Source: Phycisphaerales bacterium (GTDB taxonomy: Bacteria; Planctomycetota; Phycisphaerae; Phycisphaerales; UBA1924). From it: 64,000 nt of DNA. The DNA lies in assembly GCA_026982335.1 (NCBI GenBank), contig JALSHH010000040.1, positions 1 to 64,000 on the forward strand, read 5' to 3'. Under the pieces are notes generated by a model. It did not search any database. It was not told the DNA's origin and worked only from the letters and a program-made list of their open reading frames with translations. How positions within the stretch are numbered: the stretch's first letter is position 1; each line of letters begins with the position of its first letter. This document shows positions 62,344-64,000 of the stretch, one piece after another. Both the position numbers and the translations under genes were made by a program.

Positions 62344-62391
62344 GTCTACAGTGCCAAGTATGCAGTGTCAAGAAGGTCTTGGGTTATCTGG

Positions 62392-63231
62392 CTATCTTGT
62401 TTTGCCTGAGGAATACATGACCGGGTTCTCGACGACCATCACGGTGGCGTCACCGTCTTCGGTGTTGAGTCGAATTTCGTTGGTACCATCGTTCCAGATA
62501 CCGGTCCAGTGTCCCTTGGCGGGCATGGAGTGGTTCACGATCCCATATCGTGAATTGAACGATGTTTTTCCGCGTGGTGCGATGAGTTCGATCGTTCCTG
62601 CCGATTCTGGACCGGTGACGAGGGTGACATGCCCGTTGTTGGTGGTCGCGTGGATGGTTTCGAGTTGGGAGAGGTCGGTGCGGATTTCGATGTGTCCACC
62701 CTTGCGGATGTTGGTTCCCGATTCGACATTGATGACCCCGGTGACTCCGACGATGACAACTTTGCCCCCTGCGTTGCGGATTTCGATTCCATCGCATTGT
62801 GGGATATAGACGGTGAGGTCGACTGGCGGTCGGTATCCTTCGACGGTGAGATCAGTGGGGGAGATGGTCAGGGTGCTGAGTTCGCCGGTGTTGGTGTGGA
62901 CGGCGGTGAAATATTCGCCTGTGGGATCAAAGTCGAGTCCCATCCGGGCTGCCCGCCAGCGGAGTTGACGCTCTTTGTGGACTCGAAAGTAGATATGAGC
63001 TTCTTCGTGTGCGGGTTTGGCATAGACCTTGACCTTGCCGTTGGGATTGTCAATGACAATGGCATTGAGCCGGCCGACGGTGATGGGGTCACCAACGATC
63101 GGGACTTGGTGGGCGAGTTCATTGGCAGCCATACGGGCCCGAAGGCCGCCCATGCGGGTGCACCCGGTCAAAATGATTGATCCGAGGAGCATGAGCACGA
63201 TCAGTGGAATCAGGGTCTTGGGGGTACGCAT
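62392..63231 (-). CDS. lipoprotein with beta-rich adhesin-like (DUF4097-type) domain
   Basis: 279 residues. The lipoprotein signal ends at IILTGC (Cys about residue 24). The mature protein has repeating beta-strand segments such as IEIRNAGGKVVIVGVTGVINVESGTN, TIHATTNNGHVTLVTG and TIELIAPRGKTSF, which resemble the DUF4097/DUF2807 right-handed beta-helix proteins. Family members are poorly understood. The gene converges on the PilZ-like gene and starts about 490 bp from rny on the other strand. Confidence 0.72.
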   Translation of the reverse strand: MRTPKTLIPLIVLMLLGSIILTGCTRMGGLRARMAANELAHQVPIVGDPITVGRLNAIVIDNPNGKVKVYAKPAHEEAHIYFRVHKERQLRWRAARMGLDFDPTGEYFTAVHTNTGELSTLTISPTDLTVEGYRPPVDLTVYIPQCDGIEIRNAGGKVVIVGVTGVINVESGTNIRKGGHIEIRTDLSQLETIHATTNNGHVTLVTGPESAGTIELIAPRGKTSFNSRYGIVNHSMPAKGHWTGIWNDGTNEIRLNTEDGDATVMVVENPVMYSSGKTR

Positions 63232-63343
63232 GGTTGGGCATTCCTCGAAGTATTTGATGATCTGGCTTGTGGTCTGTGAGTTTGATCGTGTGGATCACTG
63301 AGATCATATGGCATGTTCAATGCCAGGTTGGGTTCTCTTTTGC

Positions 63344-63363
63344 CTCAAATCATACGATTTGAG
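63344..63363. repeat. perfect inverted repeat in the rny leader
   Basis: CTCAAATC and GATTTGAG pair over 8 bp around ATAC. The role is unknown; it could be an operator shared by the divergent genes. Confidence 0.35.
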
Positions 63364-63416
63364 TGCCTGTGGGTTCTCCTATCGTCGCAAAGAGATGCTA
63401 AGATAGATTTTTGTCG

Positions 63417-63438
63417 TCAGATCGGGGGGCCGATCTGA
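63417..63438. repeat. GC-rich perfect hairpin in the rny leader
   Basis: TCAGATCGG and CCGATCTGA pair over 9 bp around GGGG. No T-run follows on either strand, so it is not a standard terminator. It may fold in the rny leader RNA. Confidence 0.4.
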
Positions 63439-63724
63439 TGGAAACATACGCTTTTCCACCCATCTTCCCGAAACGCGAGCGTTCGAAAAGAGGGTGTCTA
63501 TCGGGTTTATCGGTTCAGAAGCAGCTTTATTTGCACACTCGTTGTTCAACTTTTGATTCATCTGCTGCCTGGATTTGTGGAGAACCTTGGTTCTTTCATT
63601 GGATCGTGCATCTTCTGCGCACCCGAACGACATGCTGCCCGAACTCCGATTTGCGATCAGATGGGTTTAGAAATGGGTCATCCTGCCAACCCAAGCACGG
63701 TTTGATCCTTTGGAGGATCCATTT

Positions 63725-64000
63725 GTGGATACTCGCATTGTTGCTCAAGTGCTTGACTCTGCACAACTTGCGTCGGCCATGCTTGCTCAGGGAGGCAGCG
63801 GGGAGAACCCGCTGATGCTTTTGATTGTCGGCCTTATCGCCATTGGCATCGGGCTTGGGCTCGGAGTGGCGCTTGCCGGGGTGCTTGGGGGGAAGAAGAT
63901 CGAACGCCTGCGCACCGAGGCGGAGCTGCTCTCTACTCGTGCCCAAGACGATGCTGCGACTGCTGCGGAGAAAATCCTGCTTGATGCCGAGCGCCAAGCC
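63725..64000 (+). CDS. rny: ribonuclease Y, 5' part
   Basis: The first 92 codons, cut by the window end. The start is GTG 63725, because GGAGG (63712-63716) is correctly spaced; ATG 63779 is also in frame but lacks a site. A membrane helix (about residues 31-53) is followed by an Ala/Glu/Arg-rich coiled-coil (IERLRTEAELL, AAEKILLDAERQA), the typical N-terminus of RNase Y, the membrane-bound endonuclease that starts mRNA decay. The KH and HD domains lie beyond the window. Confidence 0.82.
   Translation, partial: MDTRIVAQVLDSAQLASAMLAQGGSGENPLMLLIVGLIAIGIGLGLGVALAGVLGGKKIERLRTEAELLSTRAQDDAATAAEKILLDAERQA

Larger units (their letters stand above)
63232..63724. other. long leader region upstream of rny
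   Basis: 493 bp without a convincing gene. Two perfect hairpins lie within it (63344-63363 and 63417-63438), neither followed by a T-run. The plus-strand frame of about 130 codons starting at 63411 has no family features. The promoters of the lipoprotein (minus) and rny (plus) must both lie here. Confidence 0.5.

Noticed and set aside
63417-63438. Hairpin considered as a terminator
   Set aside because: The stem is perfect but no T-run follows on the plus strand, and on the minus strand the flank is A-rich.
63411-63815. Plus-strand frame of 134 codons upstream of and overlapping rny
   Set aside because: It overlaps the well-supported rny start in another frame, has no family features and runs through the 63417-63438 hairpin.
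1-64000. CRISPR array, insertion sequence, phage genes or attachment sites
   Set aside because: No regularly spaced direct repeats, no transposase or integrase motifs, and no direct repeats flanking the tRNA genes were seen by eye.

Overview
The window looks like chromosomal DNA of a marine-type planctomycete of the class Phycisphaerae (inference). The grounds are a PLP-variant PEP-CTERM sorting signal (PLPPAAF, short hydrophobic stretch, RLRRR end), a matching exosortase with an EpsI-like partner, GC-rich codon use with frequent GTG/TTG starts, several outsized membrane proteins, and ordinary bacterial housekeeping genes (xseA, xseB, scpB, rny). No rRNA, insertion sequence, phage gene or CRISPR array was seen.

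Layout. 1-2958: a chemotaxis receptor that seems to have lost its N-terminus, then a secreted Gly-rich protein. 3441-14135: a tightly packed exopolysaccharide/exosortase operon holding a nucleotidyltransferase-like beta-helix protein, exosortase, EpsI-like protein, Wzz/BY-kinase, sugar transferase and a 1505-residue TPR protein. It is followed by a separately terminated PEP-CTERM protein (14647-15402). 15531-18353 (minus): rmlD, an RmlC-like cupin and an O-antigen ligase/polymerase. 18761-26246 (plus): glycosyltransferases, a sulfotransferase, an Alg14/Alg13-like pair and a nucleotide-sugar dehydrogenase, so the polymer made here is probably rhamnose- and uronate-containing and sulfated. 26319-27377: threonine aldolase.

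27835-35650: a peptide-type ABC transporter with three permeases, all enlarged by insertions, a membrane-anchored coiled-coil substrate-binding protein and one ATPase. 35683-41919: a GT-B-like glycosyltransferase, an exported unknown, xseA, xseB, an enlarged prepilin peptidase and a Pal-like lipoprotein. 42035-42396: tRNA-Val(GAC), tRNA-Thr(TGT) and tRNA-Tyr(GTA), with terminators.

42553-54136: a type IV pilus/type II secretion-like operon that opens with a sensor kinase and a STAS protein. It continues with the assembly ATPase (tandem MshEN-like c-di-GMP motifs), the platform protein, PilM/N/O/P-like proteins, four prepilins and a last pilin-like protein with a C-terminal LamG domain. The PilP-like gene carries a run of ten G. 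A response regulator and an HD-GYP phosphodiesterase converge on the operon (54142-56174), and a PilZ-like protein lies at 61426-62274. Surface attachment here may therefore be set by c-di-GMP.

56410-64000: scpB, two lipoproteins, a DUF58/transglutaminase pair and the 5' end of rny, cut by the window edge. All functions are read from motifs and context; nothing was searched against a database.
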